From contig NZ_JABBNT010000003.1 in NCBI RefSeq assembly GCF_012926505.1, forward strand, positions 248,001 to 312,000: DNA of 64,000 nt, written 5' to 3'. Positions within the stretch are counted from its first letter, which is position 1. Each line of letters starts with the position of its first letter. This DNA is from Pacificispira spongiicola (lineage in GTDB: Bacteria > Pseudomonadota > Alphaproteobacteria > UBA8366 > Aestuariispiraceae). The notes below the pieces were generated by a model. The model was not told where the DNA came from. It saw only the letters and a program-made list of their open reading frames with translations, and did no database searches. The position numbers and the translations under genes are program-made. Below, in pieces: positions 17,191 through 25,505 of the stretch.

Positions 17191-19167
17191 ATGATGGCGG
17201 AACTCGGACATTACGCACTTGCCCTCGCGCTTGGCGTCGCGCTGATCCAGGCGATCGTGCCGATGGTCGGGGCCGCGCGCGGCGACCGGCGTTGGATGGC
17301 CGTCGCACCGTCGGCAGCGTTGACGCAGTTCGGCCTGCTGCTGTTCGCCTTCCTGGCGCTGATGCAGGCCTATGTCACCTCCGACTTTTCCGTCCTGAAC
17401 GTCGCCGCCAATTCGCATTCGCTGAAGCCGATGCTCTACAAGATTTCCGGCGTCTGGGGAAACCACGAAGGATCCCTTCTACTGTGGGTCAGCGTCATGG
17501 CGCTGTTCGGCAGTCTGGTCGCCGTCTTCGGGCGAAACCTGCCGCCGGGTCTGAAGGCCCGCACGCTGGCAATTCAGGGGCTGATCGCGTCGGGCTTCCT
17601 GCTGTTCATGCTGTTCACGTCGAATCCGTTTGACCGCCTGTTCCCGGCGCCGCTGGAAGGCAACGATCTGAACCCGCTGCTGCAGGACCCCGGCTTGGCC
17701 TTCCACCCGCCGATGCTTTATGTCGGCTATGTCGGGCTATCCATCGTCTTTTCCTTCGCCTGCGCCGCGCTGATCGAAGGCAAGGTGGATGCCGCCTGGG
17801 CACGCTGGGTGCGGCCCTGGACCCTGCTGGCCTGGGCCTTCCTGACGGCGGGGATCGCGCTGGGTAGTTGGTGGGCCTATTACGAATTGGGCTGGGGCGG
17901 CTTCTGGTATTGGGACCCGGTGGAAAACGCCAGTTTCATGCCCTGGCTGGTCGCCACGGCCCTGCTGCATTCCGCCATCGTCGTGGAAAAACGCGATACG
18001 CTGAAAAGCTGGACCATCCTGTTGGCGATCATCGGTTTCTCGCTCAGCCTCATCGGCACCTTCCTGGTGCGATCGGGGGTTCTCACCTCCGTCCACGCCT
18101 TCGCCAGCGACCCGGAACGCGGTGTCTTCATCCTGCTGCTGCTCTGCGTATCGATCGGCGGGTCCTTCGCGCTCTATGCCTGGCGCGCACCGTCCCTGGC
18201 GGGCGGCGGCTTGTTTCGGCCGATCAGCCGGGAAGGCGCGTTGGTGCTGAACAATCTACTGCTGACCACGGCGTCTGCGACGGTGCTGCTGGGCACACTG
18301 TATCCGCTGCTGCTGGAAATCGTGACGGGCGACAAGATTTCCGTCGGCCCGCCCTTCTTCAACGCGACCTTCGTGCCGATCATGGTGCCGCTGTTCGTGG
18401 CGCTGGGCGTCGGGCCCTTCCTGCCGTGGAAGCGGGCCGACCTCTCGCCGGTGCTGCGCCTTCTGACCGTCGCCTTCGTCTTCGCCGTGGCCGTAACGGC
18501 GGCGGCGGCACTGGTCGTCTGGGGCAAGGCGGCCTATGCCCTGATCGGAATCGCGGTCGCGGCGTGGCTGGCGGCGGCGACGGTCACCGAAATCATCCGC
18601 AAGGCGAAGCCGACCGCCTCCGTCACCTGGGGGCAGGCCGTCCGACGCTTGGGCAATCTGCCACGCGCCGCCTGGGGCATGAGCGCGGCGCATCTGGGTG
18701 TCGCGGTCGTCGTCGCGGGTGCGACCGGCGCATCGCTGCTGACCGAAGAACGGATCGAGGCGGTGCGCATCGGCGAGACCGTGCCGGTCGCCGGGTTCGA
18801 ATTCGTCCTGACCGATGTCCATACCGCGCCGGGCCCGAATTACGAGGCGACCCAGGGCGTGTTCCATGTCGCGCCGACCGGGCTGACCCTGGTCGCGGAA
18901 AACCGCAAATTCTTCTCCAACGGTCAGGTCACGACCGAGGCCGCGATCGAATCGACCCTGTGGTACGATCTCTATGCCGTGCTGGGCGATCCGGCGGGGG
19001 ACGGGCGCTATACCGTCCGGCTGTATTTCAAACCGCTGGTGCCGTGGCTGTGGATCGGGTCCACGCTGATGGTACTGGGCGGATTCCTGTCGCTGAGCGA
19101 CCGGCGCCTGCGCGTCGGCGCGCCACGCCGCAGTGCCGCCCCGGCGCAAGCGCAGCCCGCGGAATAG
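17191..19167 (+). CDS. ccmF: CcmF, core of the cytochrome c haem lyase
   Basis: CcmF attaches haem to the CxxCH of apocytochromes c, together with CcmH and CcmI. The 658-residue protein has about 15 membrane segments and the WWD motif GWGGFWYWDPVENASF with Trp235, Trp239 and Trp241. Two start codons stand in tandem (17191 and 17194); the first is listed. The gene lies 30 nt after ccmE and 10 nt before ccmG. Confidence 0.97.
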   Translation: MMAELGHYALALALGVALIQAIVPMVGAARGDRRWMAVAPSAALTQFGLLLFAFLALMQAYVTSDFSVLNVAANSHSLKPMLYKISGVWGNHEGSLLLWVSVMALFGSLVAVFGRNLPPGLKARTLAIQGLIASGFLLFMLFTSNPFDRLFPAPLEGNDLNPLLQDPGLAFHPPMLYVGYVGLSIVFSFACAALIEGKVDAAWARWVRPWTLLAWAFLTAGIALGSWWAYYELGWGGFWYWDPVENASFMPWLVATALLHSAIVVEKRDTLKSWTILLAIIGFSLSLIGTFLVRSGVLTSVHAFASDPERGVFILLLLCVSIGGSFALYAWRAPSLAGGGLFRPISREGALVLNNLLLTTASATVLLGTLYPLLLEIVTGDKISVGPPFFNATFVPIMVPLFVALGVGPFLPWKRADLSPVLRLLTVAFVFAVAVTAAAALVVWGKAAYALIGIAVAAWLAAATVTEIIRKAKPTASVTWGQAVRRLGNLPRAAWGMSAAHLGVAVVVAGATGASLLTEERIEAVRIGETVPVAGFEFVLTDVHTAPGPNYEATQGVFHVAPTGLTLVAENRKFFSNGQVTTEAAIESTLWYDLYAVLGDPAGDGRYTVRLYFKPLVPWLWIGSTLMVLGGFLSLSDRRLRVGAPRRSAAPAQAQPAE

Positions 19168-19177
19168 GGGTTAGAGC

Positions 19178-19774
19178 ATGACCGACACCGCCTCCCCGAA
19201 ACCGACATCCGGCCGCCGCTGGCTGTTCGCCGCCCTGCCGCTGGTGCTGTTCGCCGCTCTGGCGGGTGCGTTTTTCTATCAATTGCGGTACGGCACGGAC
19301 CCGAAACTGATCCCGTCGGCCCTGATCGGCGACCCGGTGCCGCAGACGGTGCTGGAACCGCTGAAAAGCGACAAGCCGGGCTTCGGTCCGGATGATTTCG
19401 GCCCCGGTAGCGCAAACGGACAGCCGATCCTGGTCAATGTCTTTGCCAGCTGGTGCGTTCCCTGCCGGGTGGAACACCCGATCATTTCCGCCCTGGCGCG
19501 CGAACGCGGGATTCCCGTCTATGGCCTGAACAGCAAGGACAAGCGGGAAGACGCGATTCGTTGGCTAAACGAGTTGGGCGATCCCTATACCCGGATCGGC
19601 TATGACCCGCTGGGCCGCGCCGGGATCGACTGGGGCGTTTACGGTTATCCCGAAACCTTCCTGGTCAGCCCGAAGGGCGAGGTCGTCTATAAATATGTCG
19701 GCCCGATCACGCCGCAGGTCCTGGAACGCGAATTCCTGCCGCGCCTGGATGCCTTTGCCGAGGGCGCGCAATGA
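19178..19774 (+). CDS. ccmG: CcmG/DsbE, membrane-anchored thiol-disulfide reductant
   Basis: CcmG keeps the apocytochrome CxxCH cysteines reduced for haem attachment. The 198-residue protein has an N-terminal anchor (about 15-34) and a periplasmic thioredoxin fold with the active site WCVPC (Cys93, Cys96). The typical GVYGYPETFLV cis-proline region is present near the C-terminus. It overlaps ccmH by 4 nt (ATGA). Confidence 0.96.
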   Translation: MTDTASPKPTSGRRWLFAALPLVLFAALAGAFFYQLRYGTDPKLIPSALIGDPVPQTVLEPLKSDKPGFGPDDFGPGSANGQPILVNVFASWCVPCRVEHPIISALARERGIPVYGLNSKDKREDAIRWLNELGDPYTRIGYDPLGRAGIDWGVYGYPETFLVSPKGEVVYKYVGPITPQVLEREFLPRLDAFAEGAQ

Positions 19775-20295
19775 TCCGGTTCACTGCTGCTGTAACGGGT
19801 CTGATCCTCCTGGCCTTGACCGGCCCCGCCCAGGCCGTACTGCCGGACGAAAAACTGTCCGACCCGGCGCTGGAGGCACGGGCCCGCGTCATTTCCCAAG
19901 ATATCCGCTGTCTGGTCTGTCAAAATCAATCGATCGACGATTCCAACGCCGATCTGGCCCGCGACCTGCGCATCATCGTGCGCGAACGCCTGCTGGCCGG
20001 GGACACGAACCAGGAAGTGAAGGACTATCTGACCGCGCGGTATGGCGATTATGTCCTGTTGTCGCCGCCAATGAATTTGGAAACCGTGTTGTTATGGTCC
20101 GGTCCCTTCGTGCTGGTGGCCATCGGTCTGATATCCATCGGCCTGTGGTATCGCGGCCGCCGCGCCCAAATGGCGGAAGCGGGCGGTACGCTGACCGACG
20201 ACGAACGCCGCCGGATCGAAACCCTGCTGTCGCAAGCGGGTGGTGACGACGACGGAAACAACCGGACTTCCGGCGACGAGGGCCGCGCATCATGA
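19771..20295 (+). CDS. ccmH: CcmH, apocytochrome thiol-reducing subunit
   Basis: CcmH (CycL) is a periplasmic thiol oxidoreductase anchored by a C-terminal membrane helix. The 174-residue protein has a signal peptide ending AQA (20-22), the active-site RCLVCQNQS with Cys47 and Cys50, and a membrane helix at about 109-126. It overlaps both ccmG and ccmI by 4 nt. Here CcmH and CcmI are separate proteins, as in other alphaproteobacteria, rather than fused as in Escherichia coli. Confidence 0.96.
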   Translation: MIRFTAAVTGLILLALTGPAQAVLPDEKLSDPALEARARVISQDIRCLVCQNQSIDDSNADLARDLRIIVRERLLAGDTNQEVKDYLTARYGDYVLLSPPMNLETVLLWSGPFVLVAIGLISIGLWYRGRRAQMAEAGGTLTDDERRRIETLLSQAGGDDDGNNRTSGDEGRAS

Positions 20296-21995
20296 TGTTT
20301 TGGGTGTTTTCCGCCGCCGTGACGGTTCTGGTGGCAGCCGTCCTGCTGCGCCCGTTGCTGCGCGCCGACAAAACCGACAACGCCCCGCCCAGCGCCGCGG
20401 ATTACGACGTGTCGGTCTTCTCCTCGCAATTGCGGGAGGTCGAGTCCGACCTGGAACGCGGCCGCATCACACCGGAAGAGGCGGAGGCGAGCCGGGTCGA
20501 GATCGGACGGCGCCTACTCGCCGCCGACAAACGCGCCGCGGCCGCTTCCCGCCGCAGCGGATTCGGCGCGACGGGCCGGGCGATTGCCGGGGTCAGCGTT
20601 ATCGGCGGGTTGGCCCTTGCCGTCGCGATCTATCTGGATGTCGGGTCGCCGTCGCGCCCGGACATGCCGCTGGCCCTGCGCGGTGCGGAACTGGAACGCG
20701 CCGCCGCAGGCGATGCCGCCGCCCAACAGGCAACGGGCGATCTGGACGGCATGGCGGACCGCCTGCGCGCGCGTCTGGAGGCCGGGCAGGGCACGGCGGA
20801 GGACTGGACCCTTCTGGCCCGCACCGAAATGATGCGCGGACGCTACAATGACGCCGCCGCCGCCTATGTCGAGGCATTGAAGGAAATCCCCGACGATCCC
20901 GGTCTGAACGCCGCCTATGGCGAAGCGCTGGTCTTCGCGGCGGACGGCGCGGTGGACGACGGGGCGGCGAATGTCTTCCGTCATGTCCTGGACCTCGCGC
21001 CCGACGATCCGCGCGCACGTTTCTATCTGGGTGAATACGCCTTGCAGAACGGCCGGGATGCGGAAGCCCTGGACGCCTGGATCGCGATGATCGACACGGC
21101 GGACCCCGGCGCGTCCTGGATCCCGGCGGTACGTCAGCGGATCGAAGCGGTCGCGGGCGAATTGGGCATCGATGTTTCCGACCGCCTGCCCGATATCGCC
21201 GCCTCGCCCGGACCATCGACGGCGGATATCGCTGCCGCGCAGGACATGTCGCCGGAGGACCGGCAGGCCATGGTCAGGGGCATGGTCGACGGATTGGCCG
21301 CCCGTCTGGCGGACGATCCGTCCGATTTCGACGGCTGGATGCGCCTGATCCGCGCACGCATAGTGCTTAACGAGCCGGAAGCCGCGCAACAGGCGCTGGA
21401 TCAAGCCGCCGCGCAGTTTTCGAATGCGCCGTTCCCGTTGCGGCAACTGGCGTCGCTGGCCGACGAATTGGGCCTAACCGTCCCGGCGGCAGCCGCCGAT
21501 GTGCCGCGCGGACCGTCCTCCGCCGATGTCGAGGCCGCGCAGAACCTGACCGACGACGAACGCCGGGATATGATCGCCGGGATGGTCGGCACCCTGGCCG
21601 CGCGCCTGGAAGAGAATCCGAACGACCTGCAAGGCTGGACCATGTTGGGGCGGTCCTATGTCGTGCTCGGCCGCCTGGACGAGGCGGCGCAGGCCTATGC
21701 GACGGCAAGCGATCTTGCCCCGGACGATGTCGGGCTGCTGATAGACCGGGCGCGCCTGTTGCGCCAGATCGCCGGGGATAGGCAGACGGATGAGACCGTG
21801 GCCTTGATGCGCCGGGTCCTGGAACACGATCCGGAGAATGTGGAGGCGCTGTGGTTCCTGGGGCTCGACACCTACCGCGCCGGGGAGCGGGAGGCTGCTC
21901 GCACCCTGTTCGACCGCGCGATCGGGGCCTTGCCGGAGGGCTCCGCCGAGCGGGCGGCCTTGACGGATGAGATTAACCGTCTCTTTACGGAATAA
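20292..21995 (+). CDS. ccmI: CcmI, TPR chaperone for apocytochrome c
   Basis: CcmI binds apocytochromes c and delivers them to CcmFH. The 567-residue protein has two N-terminal membrane helices enclosing a conserved cytoplasmic loop (VFSSQLREVESDLERG...EAEASRVEIGRRLL) and a large periplasmic TPR part. Within it, two related modules of about 70 residues begin with GPSTADI (near 307) and GPSSADV (near 407), exactly 100 residues apart, which points to an internal duplication. It is the last ccm gene. Confidence 0.92.
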   Translation: MMFWVFSAAVTVLVAAVLLRPLLRADKTDNAPPSAADYDVSVFSSQLREVESDLERGRITPEEAEASRVEIGRRLLAADKRAAAASRRSGFGATGRAIAGVSVIGGLALAVAIYLDVGSPSRPDMPLALRGAELERAAAGDAAAQQATGDLDGMADRLRARLEAGQGTAEDWTLLARTEMMRGRYNDAAAAYVEALKEIPDDPGLNAAYGEALVFAADGAVDDGAANVFRHVLDLAPDDPRARFYLGEYALQNGRDAEALDAWIAMIDTADPGASWIPAVRQRIEAVAGELGIDVSDRLPDIAASPGPSTADIAAAQDMSPEDRQAMVRGMVDGLAARLADDPSDFDGWMRLIRARIVLNEPEAAQQALDQAAAQFSNAPFPLRQLASLADELGLTVPAAAADVPRGPSSADVEAAQNLTDDERRDMIAGMVGTLAARLEENPNDLQGWTMLGRSYVVLGRLDEAAQAYATASDLAPDDVGLLIDRARLLRQIAGDRQTDETVALMRRVLEHDPENVEALWFLGLDTYRAGEREAARTLFDRAIGALPEGSAERAALTDEINRLFTE

Positions 21996-22068
21996 CGTGT
22001 AATCTGGCCGTTCGTGTCCATAGGGCCTAAAGTCCTGTGACGTAGTTTGCGGTAATAAGAGGAACGCC

Positions 22069-22842
22069 ATGTCCAGTTTCCGATCTTCCCGGCCCTTTCG
22101 AATCGAACGGCTTTCCGGCGCTCCCGAACCGTCAAATCCGCGCCCCGCGACGAGAAAAGCGCCCGTCGCGCCTTCCCCGAGCGCCGACCTGGCGGAATTG
22201 CGAAGCGCGATCGAGGCGATGCATGCCGATATTCGCGCCTTGAAGGGCGGCGACGGGTCTGCGGCGGCTCCACCGCCGGTATCCGGGGTCGATCCCGAAG
22301 TGTTCCGTCAGCAGATCGTCGAAGCCGAACGCCTGAAAGCGGACCTACAGGAACTGTCCGACGCGATCGAGCGCACGAAACAGGAAATTGCATCCCTGCG
22401 CAGCGCGGATCGGGGGTCGGATAAGCTGGCCTCCGCGTCGGAAGCCCTGCGCGCCGTGGTCGGCGATACGGAAACCGCGACCGACGGCATCATCAACGCC
22501 GCAGAGGCGATCGAGGAAGTCGCCGGCCGCCTAAGGGCGCAGGTTTCCGGGGATGAGGCCCTTGGCATGATCGACGACCTGTTCGAACATTCCACGGGCA
22601 TTTTCGAACACTGCAACTTCCAGGACATCACCGGTCAGCGCATCACCAAGGTGGTGAATACGATGGAATTCATCGATGAACGCGTCCGGAAGATGATGGA
22701 AATCTGGGGCGGCGACAATGCCTTCGCCGGTGTCGTCGGGACGGAACAAGCCCTTCCGGCCCATGGCGAAGAGCTGCACGGCCCGGCGATGGACGGCGAC
22801 GCGTCCATCGGTCAGGACGAAATCGACGCCCTGTTCGATTAA
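22069..22842 (+). CDS. cheZ: CheZ-type CheY-phosphate phosphatase
   Basis: A 257-residue, mostly helical protein. The phosphatase signature FQDITGQRITKVV supplies the catalytic pair Asp186 and Gln190, equivalent to Asp143 and Gln147 of Escherichia coli CheZ. The extreme C-terminus GQDEIDALFD resembles the CheY-binding helix. A coiled-coil region at about 85-130 precedes the core. It would dephosphorylate CheY and so set flagellar switching. No other chemotaxis or flagellar gene is in the window. Family is fairly secure; the partner CheY is unknown. Confidence 0.83.
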   Translation: MSSFRSSRPFRIERLSGAPEPSNPRPATRKAPVAPSPSADLAELRSAIEAMHADIRALKGGDGSAAAPPPVSGVDPEVFRQQIVEAERLKADLQELSDAIERTKQEIASLRSADRGSDKLASASEALRAVVGDTETATDGIINAAEAIEEVAGRLRAQVSGDEALGMIDDLFEHSTGIFEHCNFQDITGQRITKVVNTMEFIDERVRKMMEIWGGDNAFAGVVGTEQALPAHGEELHGPAMDGDASIGQDEIDALFD

Positions 22843-22894
22843 AGCCTGTTCGATTAAGACCTTTTCGACGGATTCGGCTTCGTTGATTTCCGGC

Positions 22895-23941
22895 TTATTG
22901 CGGCGGCACGTAATATTGCATACCGAACCAGCGCCAGCGGCCGTTGCGCGTCGGCATGGTGCAGTTGATCCGCGTTCGACCGGGGGCAAAGGCGGAATCG
23001 AAACGCACCTCCACCCGGTTGCCCAGCTTTTCCATCTGCGTGATCGAACTGGCATCCGAATGATAGCAGTTCAACCCGTCCAACCCTTCCGTGACGCCGT
23101 CGACGGTGAAGCCGAAGGCGGGCGGATTGCCGGTTCCCTGAACCGGTAGCAGCGGATCGCGCGGCGTCAGGCCCGATACCGGCAGGGCCATGGTATTCAC
23201 CAGACGTTTGAACCGGTCCACGCCGCCGTAATGCACATTGATCGGGAAGCGTGGCAGATAGAATAGGGCCGATGTCGTATTGGCCGTGCCCGAATGCTGT
23301 CCGAACCCCGCGACATAACCCGCTTCCTTCGCCAAACCCATGACGTCGAGGCTGGCCTCCCCATAGGGATAGGCGAACAGGGTCGGCCGCGCGCCAAGGT
23401 GTTCCTGCAGGATATCGGCGGACCGGGTCAGTTCGGTGCGGTTCCGTTCGCTGCTCATCCGCGGCATATGCGGATGGGTCACGGCCTGGCTGCCTATGGT
23501 CACGCCCGCATCGGACAGTTCGCGGATATTGTCCCAGGTCATATAGCCTTCGATACCCCGATCCACCGGATCGGTCGCCACAAACAGGGTGAAGGGCAGC
23601 CCCTTTTCCTTCAGCACCGGCCACGCTTTTTCGTAAACGGAGGCATAGGCATCATCGACCGTGATCGCCACCGCCCGGTCCGGCAACGGGGTTCCGGTAT
23701 TCAACGCCGCCACGATTTCCGGCAGCGGCAGAACCTCGTACCCACCGTTGGTCAGTTCTTCGACATGGGCCAGGAACTGATCCATATCGACACTGGTGCT
23801 GGGATATTCCGTTTCACCGAAGCGATGGTACATCAGAACCACCGCCGAGGTCGGTTCGGCCCGGGCATGCGCCGCCATTCCAAACCCAGACGCGGTCAGG
23901 AGGAACACGGCGATCATTCGATAAAGGCTGCGACGGGTCAT
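22895..23941 (-). CDS. exported polysaccharide deacetylase (NodB fold) with altered metal motif
   Basis: A 348-residue protein: signal peptide (about 1-29, ending AHARA), a NodB-type deacetylase domain (about 33-230) and a C-terminal beta-rich domain of about 80 residues ending in RWFGMQYYVPPQ. The first motif ITVDDAY has Asp96 and Asp97. The second motif, normally H(S/T)xxHP, reads QAVTHPHM: the first histidine is Gln152, while His156 and a nearby His158 remain. Activity may use the shifted histidine. Likely target is a periplasmic or surface polysaccharide. Start 23941 is chosen because the signal peptide begins there. Confidence 0.82.
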   Translation of the reverse strand: MTRRSLYRMIAVFLLTASGFGMAAHARAEPTSAVVLMYHRFGETEYPSTSVDMDQFLAHVEELTNGGYEVLPLPEIVAALNTGTPLPDRAVAITVDDAYASVYEKAWPVLKEKGLPFTLFVATDPVDRGIEGYMTWDNIRELSDAGVTIGSQAVTHPHMPRMSSERNRTELTRSADILQEHLGARPTLFAYPYGEASLDVMGLAKEAGYVAGFGQHSGTANTTSALFYLPRFPINVHYGGVDRFKRLVNTMALPVSGLTPRDPLLPVQGTGNPPAFGFTVDGVTEGLDGLNCYHSDASSITQMEKLGNRVEVRFDSAFAPGRTRINCTMPTRNGRWRWFGMQYYVPPQ

Positions 23942-24108
23942 GGTGTCCTCTATCCGTAATGAACCGACATACGGTTTGATGTGCAGTGCAGCGTACCTGC
24001 CGTTGGTGCCCTGTAACAATCCGAAATTCGCCCGAGCCGGGCTGCAGGCGCTTGCAAAGCCCCGTTCGCGAGGCCAGTTTGCCGAAGAATCAACGGGAAC
24101 ACAGTATC

Positions 24109-24804
24109 ATGATCGTTCTGGGACTCGATTGCGCGGGCGCCGCCTGTTCCGCCGCCATTATCGATGGCGACACGATCCGCGCCCGTTATCAGGAAGAAAT
24201 GCAACGCGGTCAGGCGGAGCGTATCGTTCCGATGATCGCGGATTGCCTGCACGACGCCGGGCTGAATGTCGCCGCCCTGGACGGCATCGCCGTGACGGTC
24301 GGCCCCGGCGCGTTTACCGGCGTGCGTATCGGTATTGCCGCTGCCCAGGGTCTGTCCCGCGCGGCGGATATTCCCCTGATCGGTGTGACCGTGACCGAAT
24401 GCCTCGCCGCGGCGATCCCGGCGGATACCGACCGCCCCCTTGCCGTCGTCATCGATAGCCGCCGGGCCGATCCGTTTATCGAAATCTTTCAGGCGCGCGA
24501 CATGACCTGGATTGGCGACGGGGCGCGGGCCGTCGCCGCAACGGTTGACGCGCTGAGTGCCGAAATCCCGGAAAATGCGGTGCTGATCGGGGATTATGCA
24601 GACAGACTGCGGGACCTGATCGGACGGGGGACAGTGCTGTCCGCCCTTCCCTATCCGGACCCGGCTGCGGTCGCCCGGCTGGGCCGCGACCGGCTGCGCG
24701 TCGGAACCGGCAAGCCCGCGGTACCGCTTTATTTGCGCGCACCGGACGTCTCCGCCCCGTCCCGCGACAAGGCGCGTCGCCCGATGGGACCCACCCCGCC
24801 ATGA
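24109..24804 (+). CDS. tsaB: TsaB, partner of TsaD in t6A synthesis
   Basis: TsaB is the non-catalytic ASKHA-fold partner of TsaD in threonylcarbamoylation of tRNA A37. The 231-residue product starts MIVLGLDCAG and has the family signature VGPGAFTGVRIGIAAAQGL near 64-82. The ATG at 24109 is preferred over earlier in-frame starts because the conserved N-terminus begins there. The stop overlaps the rimI ATG by 4 nt. tsaE is about 17 kb away in this window. Confidence 0.93.
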   Translation: MIVLGLDCAGAACSAAIIDGDTIRARYQEEMQRGQAERIVPMIADCLHDAGLNVAALDGIAVTVGPGAFTGVRIGIAAAQGLSRAADIPLIGVTVTECLAAAIPADTDRPLAVVIDSRRADPFIEIFQARDMTWIGDGARAVAATVDALSAEIPENAVLIGDYADRLRDLIGRGTVLSALPYPDPAAVARLGRDRLRVGTGKPAVPLYLRAPDVSAPSRDKARRPMGPTPP

Positions 24805-25265
24805 CCGACGACATCGTTGTCCATCCGATCGGGGTGGAGGCCTTCGCCCTCATCGCGGCGCTCTATGCGCGCAGTTTCGACGATCCCTGGCCGGAACCGT
24901 CGGTGCGGGAATTGATGTCGACGCCCGGAACCTGGGGCCTGATCGCCGAGCGGGGCGGGCAGCCGGTCGGGTTCTTGCTGGGCCGTGTGATCGTCGACGA
25001 AGGGGAAATCCTGTCCGTCGGTGTCGATCCAACGGCACGGCGGGCAGGCGTTGGACGCGCCCTGGTCTCCGCCTGCATGCAGGTTGCCCAAAGCCAGGAG
25101 GCGGCAACCCTTTTCCTGGAAGTCGGTGAAGACAATCCGGCGGCCCAAGAATTGTACCGCGCGCTTGGTTTCAAAACCGTGGGGATGCGGCGTGAGTATT
25201 ATCGTAGGGCAGATGGAACTTTGGTCGATGCTTCGATCATGAAAGTGAAACTTCAAACGCCTTAA
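24801..25265 (+). CDS. rimI: RimI-type protein N-terminal acetyltransferase
   Basis: A 154-residue GNAT-fold enzyme. The acetyl-CoA loop is RRAGVG (80-85), followed by the ALVSACMQ helix; the C-terminal NPAAQELYRALGFKTVGMRREYY motif is typical of RimI. It would acetylate the N-terminus of ribosomal protein S18, though broader substrates are known. tsaB-rimI coupling by ATGA overlap is conserved in many bacteria. Confidence 0.9.
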   Translation: MTDDIVVHPIGVEAFALIAALYARSFDDPWPEPSVRELMSTPGTWGLIAERGGQPVGFLLGRVIVDEGEILSVGVDPTARRAGVGRALVSACMQVAQSQEAATLFLEVGEDNPAAQELYRALGFKTVGMRREYYRRADGTLVDASIMKVKLQTP

Positions 25266-25360
25266 AAATCCGACCAATAGTCGCAAGACAAGGCTGTTTT
25301 TTGAATCAGTTTGATTTCACCCTATTATTTTGTTGCAATATTTACCCGCGATTTGCTAGG

Positions 25361-25413
25361 TCACGGTTTGTATCGTGAAGTTTCCGGCCAATATAAAGGA
25401 AATCGTTCACGAT
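25361..25413. promoter_or_regulatory. nested palindrome and TCACG half-sites upstream of mucR
   Basis: ATCGTGAA (25372-25379) and TTCACGAT (25406-25413) are perfect inverted repeats, with a second inner pair TTTCC/GGAAA (25381-25385, 25398-25402). A further TCACG at 25361-25365 faces the CGTGA at 25374-25378. The surrounding 25266-25410 DNA is A/T-rich. MucR proteins bind AT-rich DNA with T-A steps and repress their own genes, so an autoregulatory operator is plausible; a regulatory RNA hairpin is the alternative. Confidence 0.45.
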
Positions 25414-25505
25414 GCCCTCTAGATGCGATTACCGATGTCGGAAAACGGAAACCGTCCGAACGCAATATTCCCGATCGGTCGTCAGGAAAAAGAAAGGTCA
25501 CCCTA

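Noticed and set aside
22028-22056. A sigma-28-like promoter (TAAAGTCC ... GCGGTAAT) before cheZ
   Set aside because: Spacing is two bases too long and the -10 match is poor.
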